DNA from: Pedobacter sp. Leaf170
Lineage (GTDB): Bacteria; Bacteroidota; Bacteroidia; Sphingobacteriales; Sphingobacteriaceae
Assembly (NCBI RefSeq): GCF_920984665.1
Contig: NZ_CAKLBP010000002.1
Span: 620,001-684,000 of the forward strand
DNA length: 64,000 nt
Direction: 5' to 3'
Numbering within the stretch: position 1 is the stretch's first letter; each line of letters opens with the position of its first letter. The notes beneath the pieces are model-generated. The model searched no databases, was not told the DNA's origin, and saw nothing but the letters and a program-made list of their open reading frames with translations. Shown here one piece after another: positions 26,696-35,334 of this stretch. Both the position numbers and the translations under genes were made by a program.

Positions 26696-28270
26696 ATGGT
26701 AGAGGTAAGACCAGACGAAGTATCGGCAATTATTAGACAACAATTGGCTGGCTTTAAATCAGAAACCGAACTGGAAGAAGTTGGTACCGTGTTGCAAGTA
26801 GGCGACGGTATTGCCCGTGTTTACGGTTTAACTAAAGTTCAATCGGGTGAGTTGGTTGAATTTGCAAACGGCCTGCAAGGCATTGTATTAAACCTTGAAG
26901 AAGATAACGTTGGTGTGGTACTTTTGGGTGCTTCTGACGAGATTAAAGAAGGTGATACAATTAAACGTACTAAGAAAATTGCCTCTATTAAAGTTGGTGA
27001 AGGTATGCTTGGCCGCGTGGTTAACACTTTAGGTGAGCCATTAGATGGTAAAGGACCAATTTTAGGCGACACTTACGAAATGCCATTAGAGCGTAAAGCT
27101 CCAGGTGTGGTTTTCCGTCAGCCGGTAAATGAGCCTTTACAAACTGGTATTAAAGCAATCGATGCAATGATTCCAATTGGTCGTGGTCAACGTGAGTTGG
27201 TTATTGGCGACCGTCAGATTGGTAAAACTGCAGTTTGTATCGATACCATTATCAACCAAAAAGAATTTTACGAAGCAGGCCAACCTGTGTATTGTATTTA
27301 TGTAGCGATTGGTCAGAAAAACTCTACCGTTGCTAACATTGTACGTACTTTAGAGGAAAACGGCGCTTTACCATATACAGTTGTTGTTGCTGCTTCGGCT
27401 GCAGACCCTGCTCCAATGCAGTTCTACGCTCCGTTTGCTGGTGCTGCAATTGGTGAGTTTTTCCGTGATACTGGTAGACCGGCTTTAATTGTTTATGATG
27501 ATTTATCTAAACAAGCTGTGGCTTACCGTGAGGTATCATTATTATTAAAACGTCCTCCAGGTCGTGAGGCTTATCCAGGAGACGTTTTCTACTTACACAG
27601 TCGTTTATTAGAAAGAGCCGCAAAAATTAACGCAAATGATGATATTGCACAAGCAATGAATGATTTGCCAGAATCTATTAAACATCTTGTAAAAGGTGGT
27701 GGTTCATTAACAGCGCTTCCAATTATCGAAACACAAGCTGGTGACGTATCGGCGTATATTCCAACTAACGTAATTTCGATTACTGATGGGCAGATTTTCC
27801 TGGAGTCGAATTTATTTAACTCAGGTATTCGTCCGGCTATTAACGTAGGTATTTCGGTATCACGTGTAGGTGGTAATGCTCAAATTAAATCGATGAAGAA
27901 AGTTGCTGGTACTTTGAAATTAGACCAGGCACAATACCGTGAGTTAGAGGCTTTCTCTAAATTCGGTTCTGATTTAGATGCTGCAACTAAATCTGTTTTA
28001 GATAAAGGTGCACGTAACGTACAAATGTTAAAACAAGCGCAATTTTCGCCATTAAGTGTTGAGAAACAAGTTGCAATTGTTTACGTGGGTACTAAAAACC
28101 TAATGCGTACTGTGCCGGTTGAGAAAGTAAAAGAATTTGAAACTGAATATTTAACACAATTAGAAATGCGTCATCCTGAAACTTTAGCGGCATTAAAAGC
28201 TGGTAAATTTGATGATAACATTACTGGTGTTTTAGATACAGTAGCAAAAGAAATTTCAAGTAAATACTAA
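26696..28270 (+). CDS. atpA: ATP synthase F1 subunit alpha
   Basis: This 524-residue non-catalytic nucleotide-binding subunit carries Walker A GDRQIGKT (about 169-176) and the Walker B-like [11 protein letters not shown]. Conserved pieces are [17 protein letters not shown] at the start, [20 protein letters not shown], and [15 protein letters not shown]. It is complete. The gene order F-H-A-G ends without beta and epsilon, which in Bacteroidota are usually encoded elsewhere. About 80 nt of family F repeat DNA separates it from atpG. Confidence 0.97.
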   Translation: MVEVRPDEVSAIIRQQLAGFKSETELEEVGTVLQVGDGIARVYGLTKVQSGELVEFANGLQGIVLNLEEDNVGVVLLGASDEIKEGDTIKRTKKIASIKVGEGMLGRVVNTLGEPLDGKGPILGDTYEMPLERKAPGVVFRQPVNEPLQTGIKAIDAMIPIGRGQRELVIGDRQIGKTAVCIDTIINQKEFYEAGQPVYCIYVAIGQKNSTVANIVRTLEENGALPYTVVVAASAADPAPMQFYAPFAGAAIGEFFRDTGRPALIVYDDLSKQAVAYREVSLLLKRPPGREAYPGDVFYLHSRLLERAAKINANDDIAQAMNDLPESIKHLVKGGGSLTALPIIETQAGDVSAYIPTNVISITDGQIFLESNLFNSGIRPAINVGISVSRVGGNAQIKSMKKVAGTLKLDQAQYRELEAFSKFGSDLDAATKSVLDKGARNVQMLKQAQFSPLSVEKQVAIVYVGTKNLMRTVPVEKVKEFETEYLTQLEMRHPETLAALKAGKFDDNITGVLDTVAKEISSKY

Positions 28271-28274
28271 GAAT

Positions 28275-28345
28275 GTTATAGGTTTTAAGTTATAGGTTTT
28301 AAGTTTTACACTTACAACTTATAACTTAGTACTTACAACCAAAAA
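28275..28345 (+). repeat. AT-rich repeat, family F, in the atpA-atpG gap
   Basis: TTATAGGTTTTAAGTTATAGG and CACTTACAACTTATAACTTAG form an imperfect inverted repeat. The same family lies in the atpF-atpH gap and before comB. Confidence 0.6.
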
Positions 28346-28350
28346 TAAGA

Positions 28351-29238
28351 ATGGCTAATTTAAAAGAAGTAAGAAACCGAATTGCATCGGTACAATCAAC
28401 ACAGCAGATTACCAAAGCTATGAAAATGGTTTCGGCGGCTAAGTTGAAACGTGCTACTAATGCAATTATCGCTTTACGTCCTTATGCAACTAAACTGAAA
28501 GAAATTTTAGAAAATCTTTCTGCAAGTTTAGAAGGTTCTTCATCGCCTTTTATTCAAGAGCGTGAACCTAATAAGGTTTTAATTGTTACTGTTTCATCAA
28601 ACCGTGGTTTGGCCGGAGCTTTTAACATGAACGTAATTAAAGCGGCCAACAATTTAATTGCTGAAAAATATAGCAAGCAGTTACAAAATGGTAACGTTAG
28701 CATTATTTCTATCGGTAAAAAAACACAAGATTTTTACGAGAAACGCAAATACAATGTTATTGGCAACAATAACGAAATATATTCTGCCTTAACTTTCGAA
28801 AACGTAACTAAAGTTACTGATGCGATTATGGCTGGTTTTGAAAAGGGCGATTTTGACAAAGTAGAACTTGTATATAACCGTTTCAGAAATGCAGCGATAC
28901 AATATATTACTACTGAACAATTACTACCACTTCAAAAAGCAGAAGAGCCTACAAAAGCTGAAGTTAAAGCAACAAATGTTGAATATATTTTAGAGCCTTC
29001 GAAAGAAGAAATTGTAGAGCAATTAATTCCAAAGTCAATTAAAATTCAGTTATACAAAGCGGTGTTAGATTCTCACGCATCTGAGCATGGCGCACGTATG
29101 ACATCGATGGATAAAGCAACTGAAAACGCTGGTGAGTTATTAAAAGCCTTAAAACTTTCTTATAACCAAGCTCGTCAGGCAGCAATTACAACTGAGTTAA
29201 CAGAGATTGTAAGTGGTGCAGCAGCATTGAACGGATAA
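28351..29238 (+). CDS. atpG: ATP synthase F1 subunit gamma
   Basis: A 295-residue gamma subunit, the central rotor shaft. The N-terminal coiled coil (VRNRIASVQSTQQITKAMKMV, read in part) and the C-terminal EHGARMTSMDKATENAGEL and NQARQAAITTELTEIVSGA are diagnostic. It is the last gene of this atp cluster. A family C repeat half and a bidirectional terminator follow. Confidence 0.96.
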   Translation: MANLKEVRNRIASVQSTQQITKAMKMVSAAKLKRATNAIIALRPYATKLKEILENLSASLEGSSSPFIQEREPNKVLIVTVSSNRGLAGAFNMNVIKAANNLIAEKYSKQLQNGNVSIISIGKKTQDFYEKRKYNVIGNNNEIYSALTFENVTKVTDAIMAGFEKGDFDKVELVYNRFRNAAIQYITTEQLLPLQKAEEPTKAEVKATNVEYILEPSKEEIVEQLIPKSIKIQLYKAVLDSHASEHGARMTSMDKATENAGELLKALKLSYNQARQAAITTELTEIVSGAAALNG

Positions 29239-29247
29239 ACGACATTT

Positions 29248-29272
29248 GTCATCCTGAGCTTGTCGAAGGATT
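29248..29272 (+). repeat. Family C repeat half (GTCATCCTGAGC type)
   Basis: GTCATCCTGAGCTTGTCGAAG followed by GATT matches the left arm of the full element at 49721-49776. No right arm is present, so this is a partial copy just after atpG. Confidence 0.65.
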
Positions 29273-29276
29273 ATCA

Positions 29277-29313
29277 AAAAAATCCCATTTCTTAATTGAA
29301 TTGGGATTTTTTG
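29277..29313. terminator. Bidirectional terminator between atpG and the PKD lipoprotein
   Basis: AAAAATCCCA (29278-29287) pairs with TGGGATTTTT (29302-29311), with A- and T-runs on both sides. It can end both atpG and the convergent gene at 29319-29948. Confidence 0.85.
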
Positions 29314-29318
29314 TTATG

Positions 29319-29948
29319 TTATAAATTTTCTAGTATAAAACTAATACCTAATTCTCCTCGTGTCCCCAGTTGCACTTTAGTTTTATTATCTACAGAAAGA
29401 ATATTATGCATAGAATCTTTTTGCCAAAACATGTCGTCAAAACGGAAAGCTTTTCCTTTGGCCATACCGCTAATATTTGTAACATGCAATAAATTGCCAG
29501 TAACTTGTAGGTTTACATAAATCGTGTCAGAAATTGCGTTTGGTTTTAATATTGATTTAACTGTATTAACCGGAAGATTTACGTAAGAATTCAAATCCAA
29601 ATCAAAACTGCTGTTGTTTTTAATTTGATAGCTGATGTCACCAGGAAAGACTCTGATTTTAATCTTGGTGGCTTTATCATAAACAGTTAAAGTCACTTCA
29701 AAAACTCCTGAAGTTTTATACTGATGTTTAGCTTTACTTCCTGTAGTTTCAATGGTTCCATCGCCGTAATTCCAAATGTAATTACTTCCGGCAGTCGCAT
29801 CTTTTGCTTCAAGTTCAATCGATTGTGTTAAGTACAGTGATTTTTTATCAATGCTGAATTCGGTAGTACTAATTTCCGGACTTTCTTTCTTGCATGCAAC
29901 AAGAAAAAAAAAGGCCATGCTAAGCCCTAATAAAGATTTAAATTTCAT
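29319..29948 (-). CDS. PKD-domain lipoprotein
   Basis: A 209-residue lipoprotein with a lipobox ending at Cys19 (LVAC). One PKD-like fold (about 45-100) is marked by NYIWNYGDGTIETTGSKAKH and HQYKTSGVFEVTLTVYD. The rest has no recognisable domain. PKD domains are usually extracellular interaction modules. No function is assigned. Convergent with atpG and monocistronic. Confidence 0.75.
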   Translation of the reverse strand: MKFKSLLGLSMAFFFLVACKKESPEISTTEFSIDKKSLYLTQSIELEAKDATAGSNYIWNYGDGTIETTGSKAKHQYKTSGVFEVTLTVYDKATKIKIRVFPGDISYQIKNNSSFDLDLNSYVNLPVNTVKSILKPNAISDTIYVNLQVTGNLLHVTNISGMAKGKAFRFDDMFWQKDSMHNILSVDNKTKVQLGTRGELGISFILENL

Positions 29949-30088
29949 AATATAGATTTATTTGTGTGTGATTCAAATCTAATTAAAAAACTCAACTAAC
30001 AATGTAGTCGTTTGCCGATTTTATTATTTTATTATGAATGTTACCGATTCGGTTTTATAGTAAAATCTGCCATCAATTCTATAACACT

Positions 30089-30096
30089 TATCTTTG
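30089..30096 (+). promoter_or_regulatory. Promoter -7 element of the e(P4)-like gene
   Basis: TATCTTTG at 18 nt before ATG 30114 fits TAnnTTTG. A TCTG 19 nt upstream may be a weak -33. Confidence 0.5.
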
Positions 30097-30113
30097 CTTT
30101 ATAATTTTAAACA

Positions 30114-30878
30114 ATGAGAAAATACAGCATCATCATACTAATACTTGCTCCATTTTTTGTAAAAGCACAATTACCTGCAAGAGATTACACCAATGCCGTT
30201 TTATGGCAGCAAACCTCAGGCGAATACAAAGCACTATGTTTTCAAGCATATAACTTTGCTCGTTTGTCTTTAAAGGAAGCTTTATGGGCCGATACCAGTA
30301 AAAAACCGAAATGTGTTATTGTAGATATTGATGAAACCGTATTAGATAACTCGCCGTTTCAAGGCCATGAAATTAAAAAAGGCTTAAGTTATAATCCTGC
30401 AGATTGGACAGAATGGACAAATTTATCAAAGGCAGATACTGTTCCGGGTGCTTTGGCTTTTTTAAAGTTTGCCGTCTCTAAAAACATCGAAACTTTTTAC
30501 CTCAGCAATAGAGATGAGAAAGATTACAGCGCAACCCTTAAAAATTTGCAGCAATTTGGTTTCCCTTATGCAGATGATGCACATCTGTTGGTATCGAAAG
30601 GAACATCTAACAAAGAACCCAGACGGCAGAAAATTGCCGAAACACATAATATCTTAATGCTATGCGGCGATAATTTGAGCGATTTCTCTAACATTTTCTA
30701 TCGCGAAAATAAAAATACTACAGAGCAGGTTAATGCAAATCAAACCTTATTTGGTGTAAAATATATTGTGTTGCCAAACCCTATGTATGGCGATTGGGAA
30801 AAACCTTTGTACAAAGGAGATAATTTAAACGATAAAGAGAAAGCAAAACAACGTTTAGAACGATTAAAAAGTTATTAA
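30114..30878 (+). CDS. 5'-nucleotidase / acid phosphatase, e(P4) family
   Basis: This 254-residue class C acid phosphatase of the HAD superfamily hydrolyses phosphomonoesters such as nucleotides outside the cytoplasm. The nucleophile pair is Asp71 and Asp73 in IVDIDETVLDN. FYLSNRDEKD (motif II) and MLCGDNLSDFS (motif IV) follow. The signal peptide is 1-19 (ending VKAQ) and has no lipobox, unlike the Haemophilus e(P4) lipoprotein, so this copy should be a soluble periplasmic form. Monocistronic. Confidence 0.9.
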   Translation: MRKYSIIILILAPFFVKAQLPARDYTNAVLWQQTSGEYKALCFQAYNFARLSLKEALWADTSKKPKCVIVDIDETVLDNSPFQGHEIKKGLSYNPADWTEWTNLSKADTVPGALAFLKFAVSKNIETFYLSNRDEKDYSATLKNLQQFGFPYADDAHLLVSKGTSNKEPRRQKIAETHNILMLCGDNLSDFSNIFYRENKNTTEQVNANQTLFGVKYIVLPNPMYGDWEKPLYKGDNLNDKEKAKQRLERLKSY

Positions 30879-30881
30879 ACT

Positions 30882-30913
30882 TTATAAATATTCGGCAATA
30901 AGTATTACTTTTG
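30882..30913 (+). promoter_or_regulatory. Promoter of the small membrane protein gene
   Basis: TTTA (30882-30885), a 20-nt spacer, then TACTTTTG (30906-30913) match the Bacteroidota -33/-7 pattern with one mismatch in the -33. It overlaps the end of the upstream gene region and lies 22 nt before ATG 30936. Confidence 0.55.
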
Positions 30914-30935
30914 CTGCATCATAAAAATAAATATT

Positions 30936-31154
30936 ATGGAAAACACAGAATTAAAGCACAATACAGAAAGTATGAAAACGGCTAACCAGCCAGGAATTTA
31001 TAAATTGATGATTTTTGGTGTATTGGTTTGCATGGTTGGTACTTACGCTCGTTTTGCATTCGATTCATGGGTTTTATCATTAGTATCATGGATTATCCTT
31101 TTTATTGGCGCAATCATCAGCATCAAAGGTGTATTCAAAATTTTAGACGCATAA
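30936..31154 (+). CDS. Small two-helix membrane protein
   Basis: A 72-residue protein with a charged N-terminus of about 22 residues followed by two membrane helices (about 24-43 and 47-68). I do not recognise a family. It has its own promoter and terminator, so it is a real and separately controlled gene. Small proteins of this kind are often stress- or membrane-related, but nothing in the sequence shows a role. Confidence 0.7.
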   Translation: MENTELKHNTESMKTANQPGIYKLMIFGVLVCMVGTYARFAFDSWVLSLVSWIILFIGAIISIKGVFKILDA

Positions 31155-31173
31155 AATATTTTCTCTTTAATAT

Positions 31174-31212
31174 AAAAGCCAATCATGTTTTAATTATGTG
31201 ATTGGCTTTTTT
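31174..31212 (+). terminator. Intrinsic terminator after the small membrane protein
   Basis: AAAAGCCAATCA (31174-31185) pairs with TGATTGGCTTTT ending near 31210, followed by T residues. Confidence 0.88.
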
Positions 31213-31268
31213 GTTTGTCTATTTTTTTCTTTAGTAAAGCAAGGTTCGGTTTCGTTTTTTTACCGATA

Positions 31269-31333
31269 GTCCTGCCATTCGCTTTACTTGCCTCTTAAAA
31301 ATTCGGCTACGTGTTCGCTGCTGTCAGGTTTAG
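31269..31333 (+). repeat. Family D-like repeat (GTCCTGC type), copy near 31.3 kb
   Basis: GTCCTGCCATTCGCTTTACT and a GCTGCTGTCAGGTTTAG end align with 59318-59382 (GTCCTGCTGTTCGCTTTACT ... CATCAGGTTTAG). The two are alike across about 65 nt, with the same spacing between the conserved blocks. Confidence 0.6.
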
Positions 31334-31615
31334 TTTACACAGGTCAAGCTTAATATTTGTGGTTTTACAGGCAGAATTCAATATTCTTGACCACAGATTT
31401 ACTGATTACAGGTCATTTTATAATCTGTAAATCTGTGGCTACAATTTTAACATAGCAACAATCTATATTTATCAACTATTAATTATGAGTGGGTTACCTA
31501 AATCACTTTTTTGTATAAAGGGAAAAAGACGATTAAACTAACCAAAACGTCAAGAAAAATCTAATGGCCATTAGATAATATTTTACAATGATTATAAAAT
31601 TTAAACCATCAAATC

Positions 31616-32464
31616 ATGAAAAGGAATATTATTGCTATAGCCATAATTTTAGGCTTGTTCGGCTGCCAAAATGCTGAAAAAAATCACGAATCTGTTGCAT
31701 CAACTGATGCTGTAGCGCTTGACAGTGCTTCTGTGGCGAACGCCGATAACACTGAAAAAATTGTAAAAACTGCCGACATGCGGTTTCGCGTAAAAGATGT
31801 ACAAAACACTAAAGAGAAATTAAGTAAGGCAATTAAAGCCGAGGGCGGCACTGTCGCAGAGTTTTCCATTCAAAGTGTGGTGCAAGGAACCGATAAGGTA
31901 AAACAGTCTACAGATTCTTTAAAAGAAATAACTTCTTACCGTACCGAAGGTTATCTGGTTGCAAAAGTGCCATCAGATAAATTAGATGAATTTACCAATA
32001 CAATTGCTAAAATGGCGGTGTTTATCGATAATCAATCGCTCAAACTAGACGACCAAAGCATTGCTTATCTGGCTAATAAATTAAAGGCTGAAAACCGGAT
32101 AGAAGCAGTTAGCAGAATTAATAAACTGGCGACAAAGAAAAGCCCGAATGTAGAAACCTCATTAATGATTAAAGATGATTTAATTGATAAGAAAATCGAA
32201 AATATGTTGATTGATAGCAAAGTGAAATACAGCAATATTACACTTAATTTTTATCAGGATAATACCATTAAAACGATGATTGTAGCAAATGACAATATTT
32301 ACGATTATAAGCCTGCTTTCGCTACCCGTTTATGGTTAAATATTGTAAATGGCTGGAGTATTTTTATGGAATTTATTTTAGCAATCGCTAATTTATGGAT
32401 GCTGATTTTAGTAGGGGTTTTAGGAGTGGTTGTATTTAGATATTACCGAGCAAGGAGAGCTTAA
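31616..32464 (+). CDS. DUF4349 domain lipoprotein
   Basis: A 282-residue lipoprotein with a lipobox ending at Cys17 (LFGC). The DUF4349 region covers about 45-245, with KIVKTADMRFRVKDVQNTKE and YLVAKVPSDKLDEFTN as landmarks. A single C-terminal membrane helix (about 255-275, LWMLILVGVLGVVVFRY) is followed by basic residues. In other bacteria DUF4349 proteins are cell-envelope proteins of unknown role. Monocistronic. A family A repeat lies just after the stop. Confidence 0.78.
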   Translation: MKRNIIAIAIILGLFGCQNAEKNHESVASTDAVALDSASVANADNTEKIVKTADMRFRVKDVQNTKEKLSKAIKAEGGTVAEFSIQSVVQGTDKVKQSTDSLKEITSYRTEGYLVAKVPSDKLDEFTNTIAKMAVFIDNQSLKLDDQSIAYLANKLKAENRIEAVSRINKLATKKSPNVETSLMIKDDLIDKKIENMLIDSKVKYSNITLNFYQDNTIKTMIVANDNIYDYKPAFATRLWLNIVNGWSIFMEFILAIANLWMLILVGVLGVVVFRYYRARRA

Positions 32465-32475
32465 GCTTTCATCGC

Positions 32476-32541
32476 CACGTTATGAAAAGGCACGAAGCAA
32501 TCTCTTTAGTTAGAAAGATTGCTTCGTGCCTCGCAATGACG
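32476..32541 (+). repeat. Palindromic repeat, family A, copy 1
   Basis: Perfect arms AGGCACGAAGCAATCT (32488-32503) and AGATTGCTTCGTGCCT (32516-32531), then TCGCAATGACG. The same element occurs at 39712, 51193, 52591, 53217 and 54022. It lies between the DUF4349 gene and ruvC. Confidence 0.9.
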
Positions 32542-32613
32542 GAATCGGAAAGAAAAAAGGAATTTACATTGTTGCTAAACCATCGGTCGGTATCTCACCG
32601 ACCGAAATTAATT

Positions 32614-33201
32614 CTATTTCTTGGCTTTCGCCACCAAACCCTTAACCTTGGTTTTGTTATCCACAACAAATGATTCCCAGCCTGAATAAGTTTTTGATTT
32701 TCCACCGGTTGTTATCTTTTGAAACGAATGGCAAACCGCAACGGCTAAACCATCAGTTGCATCCAAAAATTCTGGGGTTTCTTTAAAGTTTAATAAGCGC
32801 TGCAACATGGCGGCAACTTGTTCTTTAGTGGCATTCCCGTTTCCGGTAATCGATTGCTTTATCTTTCTGGGCGAATATTCGGTTACAGATATATTTCTTG
32901 ATAAAGCTGCTGCAATAGCAGTGCCTTGTGCTCTGCCTAGCTTTAAAAGCACCTGAATGTTTTTACCATAAAACGGAGCTTCAATTGCCAAAACATCAGG
33001 ATTGTATTGGTCGATGAGGACAACGGTTTTTTCAAAAATGCGTTGAAGCTTAAGAAAAGGATCGTCTAAATGAGTCATTTTTACAACACCCATACTCAGC
33101 AGTTCGGTCTTATTTCCCTTCTCCAAAATTACTCCATAACCCATTACCGCTGTACCTGGGTCGATACCCAAAATTACCCTTTCCTTTTTTTCGCTCAACA
33201 T
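32614..33201 (-). CDS. ruvC: Holliday junction resolvase RuvC
   Basis: A 195-residue nuclease that cuts Holliday junctions with RuvA and RuvB. The acidic residues of the RNase H-like core are in LGIDPGTAVMGYG (about 11-23), VLAIEAPFYGKN, KQSITGNGNATK and DATDGLAVAVCH. I choose ATG 33201 (MLSEKKERVI). The frame is open with an ATG at 33219, but this lies too close to the divergent promoter. The divergent flippase-like gene starts about 20 nt away. Confidence 0.92.
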   Translation of the reverse strand: MLSEKKERVILGIDPGTAVMGYGVILEKGNKTELLSMGVVKMTHLDDPFLKLQRIFEKTVVLIDQYNPDVLAIEAPFYGKNIQVLLKLGRAQGTAIAAALSRNISVTEYSPRKIKQSITGNGNATKEQVAAMLQRLLNFKETPEFLDATDGLAVAVCHSFQKITTGGKSKTYSGWESFVVDNKTKVKGLVAKAKK

Positions 33202-33221
33202 TACAGCAATATTAAGCATAT

Positions 33222-34220
33222 TTGCAAACTAAAAAGAGCAAGTTGACCGCCACAAACAAAAAAATATTTTCAATATCCATTAAATCCATTATTGTTGTCT
33301 TGGCCTTTTGGTTTATTTACCACAAGCTTGTGGCTAATGAAAACCTACATAATTTCCGTCAGCTTTTGAGTAATATTCCACAGATGCAAATTACGCTTGT
33401 AATTGGCTTTGTATTTCTACTCATGTTTGTGAATTGGTTTCTCGAATCGGCCAAATGGAAATATTTAATGCAAAGAATTGAGCGCATTAGCTTTTACAGA
33501 GCTGTAGAATCAGTTTTCTGTGGATTAACGCTGGCAATCTTTACCCCAAATAGACTAGGTGAATATGGCGGCAGGGTTTTCTTTTTATCGCCAAAGCGCA
33601 GAATAGTAGGGGTGGTTGCTATGGCGGTAGGAAACATTGGGCAATTGGTTTTAACGAATGTTTTTGGTGCCATTGCCCTAAGTGCCTTTATCTATCGGTT
33701 TATGAATTTAGATTACCGATTGTTTTTTGCTATTGAAGTAGTTGTCGTGGTTTTTTGTCTGTTCTTTTTGGTTTTCTATTTCAACATCAGGTGGTTAAAC
33801 GGAATACTTCTATCATTTGAAATCACCAGAAAATATAAGAAGTTTTACAGCATTTTGGGTCGCTACAAAAAAGGAGAGCTTTTCAAAATTTTAATGTTTT
33901 GCCTTGCCCGCTACTTTGTGTTTAGCTCTCAATACTTTATCCTTTTTACGTGGTTGATTCCCGGACTACAATATCTGGATATTATAATGATGATTTGCAT
34001 TCTGTTTTTCGTTCAATCAACCTTACCATCTTTAGATTTGTTCGATGTTGGAATCAGGAGCGTAACTGCTTCTTATTTTTTCAGCTTCATAACCAAGCAA
34101 GATGTGGCAGTTATTGCATGTACAGCTAGTATTTGGCTTATAAATATTATTATTCCTGCTATATTAGGCACATATTTCGTTTTTAAACTCAATTTTTTTG
34201 GAAATCCTAAATCTGATTAG
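33222..34220 (+). CDS. Flippase-like / lysylphosphatidylglycerol synthetase-type membrane protein
   Basis: A 332-residue multipass protein of the LPG-synthase transmembrane region family (UPF0104-like), with about eight helices. FTPNRLGEYGGRVFFLS is the conserved loop of the family, and the LPSLDLFDVGIRSV region follows. Such proteins may move lipids across the membrane. There is no ATG start; TTG codons are at 33222 and 33243. The second fits better, being preceded by AAAAAGAG. The stop overlaps the next gene's TTG start region by 23 nt, so it is coupled with the GT2. Confidence 0.78.
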   Translation: MQTKKSKLTATNKKIFSISIKSIIVVLAFWFIYHKLVANENLHNFRQLLSNIPQMQITLVIGFVFLLMFVNWFLESAKWKYLMQRIERISFYRAVESVFCGLTLAIFTPNRLGEYGGRVFFLSPKRRIVGVVAMAVGNIGQLVLTNVFGAIALSAFIYRFMNLDYRLFFAIEVVVVVFCLFFLVFYFNIRWLNGILLSFEITRKYKKFYSILGRYKKGELFKILMFCLARYFVFSSQYFILFTWLIPGLQYLDIIMMICILFFVQSTLPSLDLFDVGIRSVTASYFFSFITKQDVAVIACTASIWLINIIIPAILGTYFVFKLNFFGNPKSD

Positions 34221-35334
34221 TCTATTTTCTGCCTTATTAACGCTCGTTTATGCTCTTCTGGTAATCAGTTTTATTAGAGGATGGCATAAATTGGTCTATT
34301 TTAAATCAGGTAACACAATATTAAATACCAAAGTTTCGATAATTGTAGCTGCCCGTGATGAGGAAGATAATATCGGTAAAACCATTACTGATTTAACCGC
34401 TCAGAATTATCCAAAACATCTAACAGAAATTATTATTATCGACGACCATTCTACTGATAAAACGGCAGAAATTGTTTTAAGTTATGCAGATAAAAATGTT
34501 AAACTAATTAAGTTAAACGAAGATAAAGCGCTCAATTCTTATAAGAAAAAGGCAATACAAACCGCAATAGGTACCTGCTCTGGAGATTTAATTATTACAA
34601 CGGATGCTGATTGCCGCATGGGAGAGAAATGGTTATCAACCATTGTGGCATTGTACGAGGAAAAAGATTACAAAATGATTTCATCCCCGGTAGGATATTT
34701 TCAAGAAAAAAGTTTGTTTGAGCAATTACAGTCTCTAGAATTTTTATATCTGATAGGTTTAGGCGCATCTACCATTGGCAATAAAAAACCATCTACTTGC
34801 AATGGGGCAAACCTGGCTTATGAAAAAGCAACTTTTTATGAGGTTGGTGGCTTTACCGGAATCGATGATTTAGCCTCAGGCGATGATGAACTATTACTCC
34901 ATAAAATTGCAGCCAAATACCCTGATAACATAGGTTTTTTAAAAAATCGAGATGCCATTGTTTATACTCATGCCAAAGAAAATTTAAATTCATTTATTCA
35001 GCAGCGCAAACGTTGGGCATCAAAAAGTACGCGATATAAAAACAAAGGCATAATAATTTTAGGCGTTTTTGTATGGATTTTCAACCTAAGCATTCTTGCA
35101 AATTTTACAGCGGGTTTATTCCTTCCGGGATTTTTAACCATCACATTTTATCAGTTGTTAGTTAAGATTATTTTAGAAGGTTTATTTTTATGGGATGTAA
35201 CCAGCTTTAGCAAAAGACGAAGTTTATTGGTTTTTGTGCCATTTTTAAGCATTTTGCACATTCTATACATCATATTTATTGGTGTAGCAGGCAATAGCGG
35301 AAAATATAACTGGAAAGGAAGAATGGTTAAATAA
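34198..35334 (+). CDS. Family 2 glycosyltransferase, membrane type
   Basis: A 378-residue GT-A glycosyltransferase with an N-terminal membrane helix. It carries VSIIVAARDEEDNIG, IDDHSTDKT, the DAD metal motif in TTDADCRMG, a catalytic loop near GDDELLL, and QQRKRWASKST, the QxxRW-type motif of processive enzymes. Three to four C-terminal membrane helices follow. It starts with TTG inside the previous gene and overlaps the next gene by one base (TAATG). Product unknown; the flippase-like neighbour suggests a glycolipid or envelope polymer. Confidence 0.85.
   Translation: MEILNLISLFSALLTLVYALLVISFIRGWHKLVYFKSGNTILNTKVSIIVAARDEEDNIGKTITDLTAQNYPKHLTEIIIIDDHSTDKTAEIVLSYADKNVKLIKLNEDKALNSYKKKAIQTAIGTCSGDLIITTDADCRMGEKWLSTIVALYEEKDYKMISSPVGYFQEKSLFEQLQSLEFLYLIGLGASTIGNKKPSTCNGANLAYEKATFYEVGGFTGIDDLASGDDELLLHKIAAKYPDNIGFLKNRDAIVYTHAKENLNSFIQQRKRWASKSTRYKNKGIIILGVFVWIFNLSILANFTAGLFLPGFLTITFYQLLVKIILEGLFLWDVTSFSKRRSLLVFVPFLSILHILYIIFIGVAGNSGKYNWKGRMVK

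Larger units (their letters stand above)
31155..31615. other. Gene-free region with repeats
   Basis: No gene is seen in 461 nt. It holds a terminator (31174-31212), a family D-like copy (31269-31333), and an inverted repeat with arms CCACAGATTTAC (31391-31402) and GTAAATCTGTGG (31427-31438). The last 100 nt are the AT-rich leader of the DUF4349 gene. Confidence 0.6.

Noticed and set aside
32482..32673. A 63-codon open frame over the family A repeat
   Set aside because: Its start and half of its length lie in the palindromic repeat, and no RBS or homologous pattern supports it.
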